From: JBFISM01 sp041608535
GTDB lineage: Bacteria; Actinomycetota; Acidimicrobiia; Spongiisociales; UBA5794
Reading direction: 5' to 3'
DNA length: 57,496 nt
Assembly (NCBI GenBank): GCA_041608535.1
Contig: JBFISM010000005.1
Coordinates: 1 to 57,496 of the forward strand
Shown: positions 42,681 through 50,920 of the stretch, one piece after another
How positions within the stretch are numbered: the stretch's first letter is position 1
How the letters are laid out: every line of letters begins with the position of its first letter
The notes under the pieces: model-generated
What the model was told of the DNA's origin: nothing
What the model saw: only the letters and a program-made list of their open reading frames with translations
The model's database searches: none
Position numbers and translations under genes: made by a program

Positions 42681-42814
42681 CTCATCGTGTCAACAACCTC
42701 CATGGACAACACAACTAGCCTGCGGTCACCGAGTGCGGAGGACAGGTGCGCACCAGGAAGTAGCCCGATCACCCTTCCGTGGCCACTTCGGCCCGCTGCG
42801 ATTGGAGTCCTTCC

Positions 42815-44317
42815 TTGTCATTAGCCACATCGCTCCTCATCGAGGATCTCTCGTTCTCATACAGCTCCGCAGTCCCCATCCTCGAGGACGTCTCGTTCAC
42901 CCTCGGCCCCGGGTGGACGGGCGTCGTCGGCGCCAACGGATCTGGCAAGACGACGTTGCTCCGTCTCATCGCCGGCGAGCTGCAGTCCCGGCGGGGGGAT
43001 GTGCGGCTCCCCTCCACACTCGCCGCGATTCTCTGTGAGCAGACGGTGGAGACCATGACCCCGGCCATCGAGTCCCTCGCCAAAGGGACGACGGGCGACA
43101 TCAAACGTTGGTTGGGCCGCCTCGGTCTCAACCCGCCGAACCTACGTCGCTGGCACACCCTGTCGCCGGGGGAACGAAAGCGATGGCAGATCGGTGCGGC
43201 CCTGGCGGTGCGACCCGACGTCCTCATGCTGGACGAGCCGACAAACCATCTCGACGCTGAAGCCAGGGATTTGCTGCTCGACGCCCTCGCCGACTTCCCG
43301 GGGATCGGTCTCGTCGTGTCGCACGATCGCGAGGTGCTCAACGATCTCTGTATCCGCACCGCAGTGGTGCGCAACCGGTCGGTCGAGGTGCACTCCGGCG
43401 GCTACGACACCGCGAGGGCGGCGTGGGTTGCGGCCGATGCCGCCCGCACCGAGGAACGCCAGGCGCTGCGCAGCGAACAACGCAAGTTGGAGCGCCGCAT
43501 CGCCGATCAGCGGCGGGCGGCTGCGACCAAGGCGGCACGACACCGCCGCAGCGTACGCCGCGCCGGTCCCGCTGATCCCGATGCGCGTTCGATGGAGCGC
43601 AAGGCACGCCACGCCGCCGGCGCCGCGGCCGGCGAGCAACGACGGCGCACCGATCGAGCCCGGGCGGAGCGCATCGAGGAGACGCTGGCCACCGACGATG
43701 TGGTGCGCGCCATCGGCCGCTCGGTCACCTTCGGCTACGAACCGCCCCGCAAGCCAACCTTGCTCAGCTACCGCGGTCCCCTGGCAGCCGGTGCGACCAC
43801 CTTGGTGCCCGACGTCTCGGTCACGCTCGAACGAGCGGACCGCATCTGGCTGTGCGGTCGGAACGGAGCCGGCAAGACGACGCTCATGGACAACCTCGTT
43901 GCCGGCTCGAAGCTGCCTCCGTTGCGGCTGGTGCACCTCGCCCAGGAGCTGACGGAGGCCGATGCCCGAGAGACGCTCGACGACGTGCACAGCCTGCCCC
44001 CGGAGCCACGGGGCAGGGTGCTGTCGCTTCTCGCCGCACTGGGCGCCGATCCGGAGCGGGTGCTGGCGTCGGACCTGCCGTCTCCCGGGGAGGCGCGCAA
44101 GCTGCGCATCGCATTCGGTCTCGGTGCGCACGCCTGGGCCCTCTTGCTCGATGAGCCGACGAACCACCTCGACCTTCCCACCATCGAGCGGCTGGAGACG
44201 GCGCTCCGAGCCTTTCCCGGCGCCTTGGTGGTCGTGACCCACGACGAACGCTTCGCCACCGCCACGACACACAACCGGTGGGTGCTCGCCGACGGTGCCC
44301 TCACGGTGTCGGCGTGA
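42815..44317 (+). CDS. ABC-F family ATPase (soluble, two ATP-binding domains)
   Basis: A 500-aa protein with two ABC domains and no membrane domain. Domain 1: Walker A GANGSGKTT, signature LSPGERKRWQIGAALA, Walker B VLMLDEPTNHLD. Domain 2: GRNGAGKTT, signature LPSPGEARKLRIAF, Walker B ALLLDEPTNHLD. Between them is a very basic, coiled-coil linker (about residues 205-295, many Arg/Glu/Ala) as in ABC-F ribosome-acting proteins. Both signatures are SPGE rather than SGGE. TTG 42815 is preceded by GGAG; a GTG 36 nt earlier is possible. It could be a translation factor or a ribosome-protection antibiotic-resistance protein; motifs alone do not decide. Confidence 0.85.
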   Translation: MSLATSLLIEDLSFSYSSAVPILEDVSFTLGPGWTGVVGANGSGKTTLLRLIAGELQSRRGDVRLPSTLAAILCEQTVETMTPAIESLAKGTTGDIKRWLGRLGLNPPNLRRWHTLSPGERKRWQIGAALAVRPDVLMLDEPTNHLDAEARDLLLDALADFPGIGLVVSHDREVLNDLCIRTAVVRNRSVEVHSGGYDTARAAWVAADAARTEERQALRSEQRKLERRIADQRRAAATKAARHRRSVRRAGPADPDARSMERKARHAAGAAAGEQRRRTDRARAERIEETLATDDVVRAIGRSVTFGYEPPRKPTLLSYRGPLAAGATTLVPDVSVTLERADRIWLCGRNGAGKTTLMDNLVAGSKLPPLRLVHLAQELTEADARETLDDVHSLPPEPRGRVLSLLAALGADPERVLASDLPSPGEARKLRIAFGLGAHAWALLLDEPTNHLDLPTIERLETALRAFPGALVVVTHDERFATATTHNRWVLADGALTVSA

Positions 44318-44329
44318 CGGCAATCGCAA

Positions 44330-44335
44330 TACACT
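44330..44335 (+). promoter_or_regulatory. -10 box, leaderless-type, ABC exporter cluster
   Basis: TACACT, 7 nt, ATG 44343. It would drive the five overlapping genes from 44343 to 48142. Confidence 0.48.
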
Positions 44336-44342
44336 CCCCGGC

Positions 44343-44615
44343 ATGTCCGACCCGACCGAGATGCGACCGTCCTCCGGCGTGTGGGCTGCGCTGCGCAAAA
44401 CGGCGTTGCTCGTCGTCGGGGGTGGGCTCACGCTGGTCGGGATCGTTCTTCTGGTGGTGCCGGGGCCCGGCATACCGTTGATCATCGCCGGCTTGGCCAT
44501 CCTCTCCCCCGAGTTCCCGTGGGCACGGCGGCAACGTGAACGCCTACGCAACGCGGGGCGCGCCATGCTGGATCGCCGGAGAAGCGGAGGGGCCGAGGGT
44601 CCCGGCGCGTCGTGA
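44343..44615 (+). CDS. PGPGW-type small membrane protein
   Basis: A 90-aa protein of the actinobacterial PGPGW/TIGR02611-like family. One long hydrophobic hairpin (VVGGGLTLVGIVLLVVPGPGI, about residues 24-44, then PLIIAGLAILSPEF) is followed by a basic tail. The conserved VPGPG turn is present. It has no known function. The stop overlaps the GTG of the first ABC ATPase gene (GTGA), so it is the first member of a five-gene translationally coupled series. Confidence 0.8.
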   Translation: MSDPTEMRPSSGVWAALRKTALLVVGGGLTLVGIVLLVVPGPGIPLIIAGLAILSPEFPWARRQRERLRNAGRAMLDRRRSGGAEGPGAS

Positions 44616-45553
44616 CCCCCATCATCGGTAGCGTCGATCTCGGGCACGCCTACGGCGACGTCGTGGCGCTGCATCACGTGAACCTCGAGGTGCCGCCCGG
44701 AACCACCGGTCTGGTGGGCGCCAACGGCGCCGGCAAGACGACGTTGATGAAGATCCTGCTCGGGATCCTCACCCCCACCGCGGGTCACGTCGATGTGATG
44801 GGTATCGACCCTCATGTGGATCCGATCGCAGTACGCAGCCGGGTGGGCTACATGCCGGAAAGCGATTGTCTGCCGCAAGACCAGACTGCTGCGGATTTTC
44901 TCATCTACGCAGCCGAGCTGGCCGGAATCCCCACGCGAGCAGCCAAGCAACGCGCTTCGGACGTGTTGACGCTCGTTGGACTCCACGAGGAGCGCTTTCG
45001 ACCGCTCGGCGAGTTCTCCACGGGCATGAAGCAGCGGGCAAAGCTGGCACAGGCGATCGTGTTCGATCCCGATCTCGTGTTGCTCGACGAACCCACCGCC
45101 GGGCTCGACCCCGAGGGACGGGAGGAGATGCTGGCGCTCATCGGGCGGCTCGCCGGGTTCGGCATCAACGTGATGACGTCGTCCCACGTTCTGAGCGACA
45201 TCGAATCGACGGCCGATTGGGTGGTCATGCTCGATGGCGGACACGTGCTGCGCGAGGGCCCGCTGAGCACGCTCGTCGACGCACACACGGTCGAGGTCGA
45301 ACTGTTCGATGCAATCGACGAAGTGATCGACGCTCTCGACCGAGCCGGCGCCACGGTGCGCCGCACCAGCCACAGCTTGCTCGTCAGCCACCCCACTGCG
45401 GATCCGTTTGCCACGGTGCGGGATGCCGTCGTGGCCGCCGGCGCCAGCATTCGCAAGCTCGCCAGCCGCTCCCACACACTCGAAGACCTCTTTCTCGGCG
45501 ATGCCGCACCAAGCGGTGCCGGTGTGGAGACCGGACGAAGTAGAACGCCATGA
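44612..45553 (+). CDS. ABC-2-type exporter, ATP-binding protein 1
   Basis: A 313-aa ATPase. Walker A GANGAGKTT, Q-loop region GYMPESDCLP, signature STGMKQRAKLAQAIVF (the SxGMxQR form of ABC-2 exporters), Walker B LVLLDEPTAGLD and H-loop SSHVL. The C-terminal 90 residues are a DUF4162-like accessory domain. GTG 44612 overlaps the previous gene and its stop overlaps the permease gene. It would power the membrane protein encoded next. Confidence 0.91.
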   Translation: MTPIIGSVDLGHAYGDVVALHHVNLEVPPGTTGLVGANGAGKTTLMKILLGILTPTAGHVDVMGIDPHVDPIAVRSRVGYMPESDCLPQDQTAADFLIYAAELAGIPTRAAKQRASDVLTLVGLHEERFRPLGEFSTGMKQRAKLAQAIVFDPDLVLLDEPTAGLDPEGREEMLALIGRLAGFGINVMTSSHVLSDIESTADWVVMLDGGHVLREGPLSTLVDAHTVEVELFDAIDEVIDALDRAGATVRRTSHSLLVSHPTADPFATVRDAVVAAGASIRKLASRSHTLEDLFLGDAAPSGAGVETGRSRTP

Positions 45554-46449
45554 GTGAGCCGTACGCCACCGATCAGGGCGCGGTCTTCGACCTCGGGTAC
45601 GTGCCTCACGACGGTCCCCGGCTCGGTCGTGGCGCGGCGATCCGGGCCACCATCCGAGACGGCCTGCGCCGGGTGCTCGGGTTGCGCCGGAGGGCACGGA
45701 AGAAGGTGCTTCCATTCCTGCTCATCGCCATCTCCCTGCTCCCGGCCGTGGGACTCGTCGGGTTTCTCTTCCTGTCGACCACCTTGACCGAGGCCGACCT
45801 GACCGACACACCCTTTGCGTCGCATGCCAATTACTTCGACATCGTCGCCGGACCGGTGCTCATCTTCAGCGCATTGGCCGCACCCGCTCTGCTGATCAGC
45901 GATCGGGAGGACGGCGTACTGGCGGTGTATAGCTCACGACCGCTGAGCGCCTACGACTACCTCCTCGCTCGAGGTGCGGCGCTCGCCATCGTCGTCGGTG
46001 GATTCATGGTCCTGCCGCAGACGCTGCTCTACATCGGCTTCTCGTCGCTGGGTGGCGAAGGCTTCGCCGCCAATCTCCTCGAGGGCGGCGGCGACTACCT
46101 GCGATCGCTTGCGGCGTCGGTGTTCTACGCCCTGGCATACGGGATGCCGGCGTTGCTCGTCGCCACGTTCGCCAGACGCATCGGCGTCGCCACGGGGGCC
46201 TACCTCGGGCTCATGTTCGGCGCCGGCGTGTTCTCCCGAGTCCTGGTGGATGCCGGGAACGACTGGGCGGCGTGGCTGGCCATTGGCGATCACCCCCATG
46301 TGGTGCGCGATTGGCTGTTCGGACGCACCACCCCGACGCTCATACCGGTTGATGCGGGGCTCGACTCGTGGGCGTCGCTGCTCGTCATCGTCGTGATCAC
46401 GCTGGCCACGGGTCTGATCACCGACCGCCGCTACCGGGGCCTGCTGTGA
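45550..46449 (+). CDS. ABC-2-type exporter, permease 1
   Basis: A 299-aa membrane protein with about six helices. It has a cytoplasmic N-terminal stretch rich in Arg (GLRRVLGLRRRARKK), then LPFLLIAISLLPAVGLVGFL, VLIFSALAAPALLIS with the ISDREDGVLAVYSSRPLS motif typical of ABC-2 permeases. Further helices follow to the C-terminal ITDRRYRGLL. It is linked to both neighbours by 4-nt overlaps (ATGA and GTGA). The exported substrate is unknown. Confidence 0.87.
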   Translation: MSEPYATDQGAVFDLGYVPHDGPRLGRGAAIRATIRDGLRRVLGLRRRARKKVLPFLLIAISLLPAVGLVGFLFLSTTLTEADLTDTPFASHANYFDIVAGPVLIFSALAAPALLISDREDGVLAVYSSRPLSAYDYLLARGAALAIVVGGFMVLPQTLLYIGFSSLGGEGFAANLLEGGGDYLRSLAASVFYALAYGMPALLVATFARRIGVATGAYLGLMFGAGVFSRVLVDAGNDWAAWLAIGDHPHVVRDWLFGRTTPTLIPVDAGLDSWASLLVIVVITLATGLITDRRYRGLL

Positions 46450-47396
46450 GCGAGACCCCGACGAGTCCGTCGTACGTCGCCGACGCCACGGTCTCGGTGA
46501 GCAGCGTCTCCAAGTGGTTCGGACAGAAGGTCGCCGTGTCCAGCCTGTCGTGTTCGTTCGGACCGGGCCTCACCGGGCTGCTGGGACCGAACGGAGCCGG
46601 GAAGACGACGTTGCTGCGGATGCTCGCGGGTCTCGCCCGGCCGTCCGAGGGCAGCATCACGGTGGAAGGACGTAACCCTCGTAGCCACCCGAACGTCTAC
46701 CGCTTCCTCGCCCTCGTTCCCGAGGAGGACGCCGTCTACGGGCACATGACCGGACGCGAGCTCGTGGCGTATTCGTCCCGGCTCTCTCACCGCGGTCACG
46801 ATGCGGCCCGGGTCGAGGCGGCGCTGGCCGATGTGGAGCTCACCGCTGCGGCCGACCGGCCGATCTCCAGCTTCAGCAAGGGCATGCGCCAGCGAGCGAA
46901 AGTGGCCGCGGCGCTGGTCAACGACCCGACGGTTCTCATCCTCGACGAGCCGCTCAACGGCACCGACCCGGTACAACGCTCGCGGCTCATCTCCATCTTC
47001 CGCCGGCTCGGGGCCGAAGGCCGCACGGTCATCGTGTCATCCCACGTGCTCCAGGAGGTGGAGAGGATGACGGACCGGGTGATCGCGATCGTGGACGGGA
47101 AGCTGGCGGCGGCCGGTGATGTCGGGGCGATCCGCAGCGCCATGGCGGACATCCCGTATCGAGTGCTGATCGAATCCGACAAGACACGTCCGCTGGCGGT
47201 TGCACTGCTCGAATCAGACTCGGTGATCGGAGCCACCATCGACGGAGAGCGCATGCACATCGAGACGACGGATCTCCGCGAGCTGGGTCGGGCCGCACCA
47301 AGCATCGCAGCCCGCATCGGTTGCCGCATTGCCGTGTTCCGCACCGAGGACGACTCGTTGGAGAGCGTGTTTCGCTACCTGGTGCGGCGGCGATGA
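46446..47396 (+). CDS. ABC-2-type exporter, ATP-binding protein 2
   Basis: A 316-aa ATPase. Walker A GPNGAGKTT, signature SSFSKGMRQRAKVAAALV, Walker B VLILDEPLNGTDP and H-loop SSHVL. The D-loop residue pattern is NGTDP rather than the usual AGLDP. The C-terminal region is an accessory domain. GTG 46446 overlaps the permease 1 stop; the longer in-frame reading is rejected for lack of a homologous N-terminus. It differs clearly from ATPase 1, so it is not a recent copy. Confidence 0.9.
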   Translation: MSETPTSPSYVADATVSVSSVSKWFGQKVAVSSLSCSFGPGLTGLLGPNGAGKTTLLRMLAGLARPSEGSITVEGRNPRSHPNVYRFLALVPEEDAVYGHMTGRELVAYSSRLSHRGHDAARVEAALADVELTAAADRPISSFSKGMRQRAKVAAALVNDPTVLILDEPLNGTDPVQRSRLISIFRRLGAEGRTVIVSSHVLQEVERMTDRVIAIVDGKLAAAGDVGAIRSAMADIPYRVLIESDKTRPLAVALLESDSVIGATIDGERMHIETTDLRELGRAAPSIAARIGCRIAVFRTEDDSLESVFRYLVRRR

Positions 47397-48142
47397 CACC
47401 GGTGATCGCCATCGGCAAGGCCACTGTGGGCCAGATACTGCCGTGGCGGAGATTTCTCGGTCTGGGGGCGCTCGCCAATGCCCCTGCCCTGCTCGTCTTC
47501 CTCGTCACGAGCGCCGACCAGGCCGACGAATTCGAGACCTTTGTCGGTATCACTGCCGGGTTGTTCTTCGGCGTGGCGATGCCGATCGTGTCCCTCGTCC
47601 TGGCCACGGCGTCGCTGGGCGACGAGCGCCGCGACGAGACCCTCTCGTTCATCGCCCTGAAACCGATTCCGCGAGCGATGATCGCTCTGGCCAAGATCCT
47701 CGCCTCGGTGGCCGCAGCGACGGCTGTGCTTGCGACCGGAGCGGTGACCCTCGGTGTCGCCAGGGGCATACGCACGGGCGAATGGGAGTACGTGCTGCCC
47801 CTCCTGGTCGCGGCGATCGTTGGGGCGCTGGTGTATGCATCGCTCTTCACCCCGCTGGGTTACCTGACTCAGCGCGCCACCTTGAGCGGATTGGCCTACG
47901 TCTTCATCTGGGAAGGCGCCGTCGTCGGTGCGTTGCCGGCCCTGGCGAGCACCTCGGCGTGGCGCGTCGCCTTCAGCGCCTTCGCCGCACTCGTCCCCGA
48001 GGAGGTCGCCAGTCTCGTCGGCGACTTTGCTCTCGGGTCGGTGGTACCGGGCGCCGGCGGGGCCGTTGTCAAGGCACTGGTCGTGGTCGCGGTGGCCACG
48101 CTCTTGACCACCTGGATCCTACGGCGGCGCGACCTGGCTTGA
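47393..48142 (+). CDS. ABC-2-type exporter, permease 2
   Basis: A 249-aa membrane protein with six predicted helices (FLGLGALANAPALLVFLVTS, GLFFGVAMPIVSLVLATASLG, others). The motif LGDERRDETLSFIALKPIPR corresponds to the one seen in permease 1. It ends with IWEGAVVGALPAL and a basic tail LRRRDLA. ATG 47393 overlaps the ATPase 2 stop. With the other pair it may form one heteromeric exporter or two separate ones; the continuous translational coupling favours a joint complex (inference). Confidence 0.86.
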   Translation: MTPVIAIGKATVGQILPWRRFLGLGALANAPALLVFLVTSADQADEFETFVGITAGLFFGVAMPIVSLVLATASLGDERRDETLSFIALKPIPRAMIALAKILASVAAATAVLATGAVTLGVARGIRTGEWEYVLPLLVAAIVGALVYASLFTPLGYLTQRATLSGLAYVFIWEGAVVGALPALASTSAWRVAFSAFAALVPEEVASLVGDFALGSVVPGAGGAVVKALVVVAVATLLTTWILRRRDLA

Positions 48143-48166
48143 CGCGACCCGGTGCGGAAGCACCGC

Positions 48167-48172
48167 TAGCGT
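48167..48172 (+). promoter_or_regulatory. -10 box, leaderless-type, murJ
   Basis: TAGCGT, 6 nt (CCCGGT), GTG 48179. It is in the 36-bp gap after permease 2. Confidence 0.48.
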
Positions 48173-48178
48173 CCCGGT

Positions 48179-49762
48179 GTGTCCACGAGCGGCCGATCGA
48201 TGAATCGCCGAATCGGCGCCGCCGCCTTGGTCGTGTCCGGTGGTGTGCTGCTGTCCCGGATGCTCGGCCAGCTGCGCGAGATCATCTTTGCCAACCTGCT
48301 CGGCGCTAGCGGGATCACCGACCAATACGTCGCCGCATTTCGCATCCCGGACTTCTTGAACTACCTGCTGGCGGGCGGCTTCCTCTCCATCACCTTCATT
48401 CCGATATTTGCGCGCTACCTCGAACGCGACGACGAAGAGGGTGGGTGGCGGGCGCTCACTGCCGTCTTCCGACCGGTGGTCTCGGCGATCAGTGTGCTGG
48501 TCGTCCTCGGGTGGCTCGCCGCTCCCGTCGTGCTCGACGCTCTCTACCCGGATTTCACCCCCGAGCAACTCGCGGCCACTGTCCGTCTCACCCGGATCGT
48601 GCTTCCCGCTCAGGTCTTCTTCGTCGCCGGTGCCCTGTTTTCCGCCGTCCAGTACGCCCAGGGCCGGTTCGCCGTCCCCACTGCGGCACCCGTCATCTAC
48701 AACGTGGCCATCATCGGGGGCGGTCTCGCCGATGCCGCCCTCACCGAGACCGCGGGACCGGAAGGGTTCATCTGGGGAGCCCTGGTCGGGTCGATCGTCG
48801 GGAACTTCGCTCTGCAATGGTGGGGGGCCCGCGCCGTCGGGATGCGTTGGGTTCCCGGCACGAGGTGGAACGACCCGGTTGTCACCGAGTACGTGAAGAT
48901 CGCCTTGCCACTCATGATCGGCCAGTCCATCGTCGTTCTCGACGAGACCTTGATGAGCGTGTTCGGCAATCGGGTGGGCGAAGCGGCGCAAACCCATCTC
49001 CAATACGCCAGACGCACGATGCTCGTACCGGTCGGTGCGGTAGCGCAAGCGGCCGGGGTCGCCGCATACCCGTTCCTGGCCCGGCTGTTCGCCGCCGGCA
49101 ACCGCAGGGCCATGGGCCGTACGGTGGACAAAGCGCTCTCCTACGTGATCGTGCTGTCGATCGCCGCCACCGCGGTGCTGGCCGCTCTCTCCCAACCGAT
49201 CATCCGTACCCTGTTCCAGCACGGCGCCTTCGAGCCAGGCGACACGGTGGCGGCAGCGGGCGCCCTGTTCTTCTATGCCTTTGCGGTACCCATATGGGGC
49301 ACCCTCCAGATTCTGACCCGTGCGTTCTATGCGAAACGGGACATGTGGACGCCGGTGGTCATCGGTTCGGCGGCGACGGCTGCGGCCATCCCGATCTATG
49401 TGCTCCTCCAGCGGACGTACGGTCTCGAGGGAGTGGCGGTCGCCTCCGTGCTCTCCCTCGGGCTCTACACGGTCGTGCTGGCGGTTCGCTGGTACGGCGA
49501 CGACAGCAACGAGGGGCACGCGGCATCCGTCGTCGAACCGGCGCTGCGCAGCGTGCCGCTGACGGTGATCGGCGGGCTCACCGCCTGGGCGGCAGCACGT
49601 GTCGTCGGCGGCGCGCTGGGGGCCGGCTGGCCGGCGGCGTTTGCGCAGCTGCTCGTCGCCGGGGGTGTGTTCGCGGGCGTGTGCGTCGCCATCGGTGGGT
49701 TGCTCCACGATCGATTCGGTCCGGCGCCGGTGCGATCTGAGGAGCGCCGTCCCGCCCCATGA
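48179..49762 (+). CDS. murJ: Lipid II flippase MurJ (MviN family)
   Basis: A 527-aa MOP-superfamily membrane protein with about 14 helices, moving lipid II across the membrane. Typical segments are LLSRMLGQLREIIFANLLGA, FRIPDFLNYLLAGGFLSITFIPIF, LPAQVFFVAGALFSAVQYAQGRF, LALPLMIGQSI-like helix 7 and RTLFQHGAFEPGDT. ILTRAFYAKRDMWTPVVIG completes the match. No C-terminal kinase-like or sugar-binding extension, unlike the mycobacterial homologue. It follows the exporter genes by 36 nt with its own -10-like box and ends at a strong terminator. Confidence 0.93.
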   Translation: MSTSGRSMNRRIGAAALVVSGGVLLSRMLGQLREIIFANLLGASGITDQYVAAFRIPDFLNYLLAGGFLSITFIPIFARYLERDDEEGGWRALTAVFRPVVSAISVLVVLGWLAAPVVLDALYPDFTPEQLAATVRLTRIVLPAQVFFVAGALFSAVQYAQGRFAVPTAAPVIYNVAIIGGGLADAALTETAGPEGFIWGALVGSIVGNFALQWWGARAVGMRWVPGTRWNDPVVTEYVKIALPLMIGQSIVVLDETLMSVFGNRVGEAAQTHLQYARRTMLVPVGAVAQAAGVAAYPFLARLFAAGNRRAMGRTVDKALSYVIVLSIAATAVLAALSQPIIRTLFQHGAFEPGDTVAAAGALFFYAFAVPIWGTLQILTRAFYAKRDMWTPVVIGSAATAAAIPIYVLLQRTYGLEGVAVASVLSLGLYTVVLAVRWYGDDSNEGHAASVVEPALRSVPLTVIGGLTAWAAARVVGGALGAGWPAAFAQLLVAGGVFAGVCVAIGGLLHDRFGPAPVRSEERRPAP

Positions 49763-49764
49763 CG

Positions 49765-49792
49765 ACGATGGGGCCCCGTAGGGCCCCATCGT
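49765..49792. terminator. Strong bidirectional terminator between murJ and sodN
   Basis: A 12-bp perfect stem (ACGATGGGGCCC / GGGCCCCATCGT) with a 4-nt CGTA loop, 2 nt after the murJ stop and 21 nt after the sodN stop. It closes both convergent transcripts, although neither side has a long T-run. Confidence 0.8.
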
Positions 49793-49813
49793 GCGAATCA
49801 GGTGACCAGGGAA

Positions 49814-50230
49814 TCAGTTGGGCGGGTAGACGCCCATCTCCTTCGCCTTGTCGGTCTGCCAGAAGATGTCGGCGATCTCGTCGATGAGACCGATCAGTTT
49901 CTTGCCTTCGGCCGGATCCATCGACTTCTTGGCCTCACCCGCTTGATGGATGGCGCGCCAGAAGAGATCGTCGAGGCCGGCGAACTGCTCACGGTGATCT
50001 GCGGTGAAGAAGTCGGCCCAGAGCACCATGAGGTGGTGTTTGACATCCTCGGCTCGCTCCTCCTTGAGCGTGATGCAGCGATCACGGAACACCTCGTCGT
50101 CCGAGCCGTGGTATTTCTCCGCGATCTTCATCACGGACATCGCCTCGATCTTCGCCTGTGCCGGGTCGTACACCCCGCAGTAGAGATCGCAGTGGGCGTA
50201 GGCGGTGCGGTTCGGCTTGAACAAGCCCAT
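49814..50230 (-). CDS. sodN: Nickel superoxide dismutase
   Basis: Converts superoxide to oxygen and peroxide with a Ni ion held by the mature N-terminus. It has 138 aa: a 12-residue propeptide (MGLFKPNRTAYA), then the nickel hook HCDLYCGVYDPAQA from His13 (mature His1, Cys2, Cys6). A four-helix body carries VKHHLMVLWADFF and IADIFWQTDKAK. Position 5 of the hook is Tyr instead of the usual Pro. An excellent AAGGAGGT site lies 8 nt before ATG. It is the last gene of the BMC-strand series, 90 nt after a shell gene. It may have its own promoter. Its processing protease is encoded at 56225. Confidence 0.93.
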   Translation of the reverse strand: MGLFKPNRTAYAHCDLYCGVYDPAQAKIEAMSVMKIAEKYHGSDDEVFRDRCITLKEERAEDVKHHLMVLWADFFTADHREQFAGLDDLFWRAIHQAGEAKKSMDPAEGKKLIGLIDEIADIFWQTDKAKEMGVYPPN

Positions 50231-50269
50231 CGGTTGATTACCTCCTTCGAGGTTGCGGTGGCTGCCTCG

Positions 50270-50275
50270 AGGCTA
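50270..50275 (-). promoter_or_regulatory. Possible sodN promoter -10 box
   Basis: TAGCCT on the minus strand, about 40 nt before the sodN start, in the 90-bp gap after the last shell gene. Unlike most boxes here it leaves a leader carrying a strong ribosome-binding site (50238-50247). No clear -35. Confidence 0.35.
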
Positions 50276-50320
50276 CACGGTTCGAGGACCACCCCGACTC
50301 CGGCCGGTGGGAGGCTCGGG

Positions 50321-50587
50321 TCAGACATCGAGCTCGTCGACGATCCCGACGACCACCGCCCGTACCGGCGCCACCCGCTCGTCGAGGATCTGCCGCGCCC
50401 CGGTGCCTTCGTCCATGATCAGCACGGTCTCGCCAGACCCGGCATCAACGACGTCCACGGCGATCACATAGTCGCCGGTGACCGCACCGGCCGGGTCGAG
50501 ATAGTCGCACAGGAGGAGCCGTTTGCCGGCGAACACCGGGGCCCGAACCGTCGATACCACCGTCCCGGCGACGCGTGCGATCTTCAT
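50321..50587 (-). CDS. BMC-P pentameric vertex protein (EutN/CcmL family), copy 3
   Basis: An 88-aa single-domain EutN/CcmL protein that caps the vertices of the icosahedral shell. The start MKIARVAGTVVSTVRAPVFAG and the following LLLCDYLDPAGAVTGDYVIAVDVVDAG are typical, as are VLIMDEGTGARQIL and the C-terminal RAVVVGIVDELDV. ATG overlaps the stop of BMC-P copy 2 (ATGA). It is the last shell gene before sodN. Three different BMC-P genes in one locus suggest mixed or specialised vertices. Confidence 0.94.
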   Translation of the reverse strand: MKIARVAGTVVSTVRAPVFAGKRLLLCDYLDPAGAVTGDYVIAVDVVDAGSGETVLIMDEGTGARQILDERVAPVRAVVVGIVDELDV

Positions 50588-50919
50588 CGCCCACCCCGGC
50601 GGCGTCGTGGTGTCGTACCTGTTGCGTCACCGCCCGGTGGTGAGGGCAGCGGCTCGACCGCAAGCTGATCGACGATGCCGACGATGGCGTGGTCCACCGG
50701 GACGAACGGCTCGGGCATCGCCTGTGCCGCTTCGCGTGAGCCCACGAAGTAGACGAGCTCTTGCGGCCCGGCCATGGCGACACCATCGGCGGCGATGACC
50801 GGGCGTCCTCGCTCTTGGAGATCTCTCGTCAGCGGCTGCACCACGAGAAAGCGCACGCCCTCGAGATCCGGCGTCTTCTCTGTCGCCACGACCGTCCCGA
50901 TCACACGCCCCAGATGCAC
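50584..50919 (-). CDS. BMC-P pentameric vertex protein, copy 2, with basic tail
   Basis: A 111-aa EutN/CcmL-family protein starting VHLGRVIGTVVATEKTPDLEG, with LVVQPLTRDLQERGRPVIAADGVAMAG, ELVYFVGSREAAQAM and HAIVGIVDQLAV. After the fold it has a Gly/Thr/Arg-rich tail of about 20 residues (ending TPRRRRGGR) absent from the other two copies; vertex proteins' C-termini can lie at the shell surface. GTG 50919 begins 1 nt after the BMC-T stop. A longer in-frame start overlapping BMC-T is rejected. Confidence 0.9.
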   Translation of the reverse strand: MHLGRVIGTVVATEKTPDLEGVRFLVVQPLTRDLQERGRPVIAADGVAMAGPQELVYFVGSREAAQAMPEPFVPVDHAIVGIVDQLAVEPLPSPPGGDATGTTPRRRRGGR

Positions 50920-50920
50920 G

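Noticed and set aside
49765..49792. Palindrome after murJ as an operator or attachment site
   Set aside because: A 12-bp GC-rich stem with a 4-nt loop between two convergent stop codons is most simply a bidirectional terminator.
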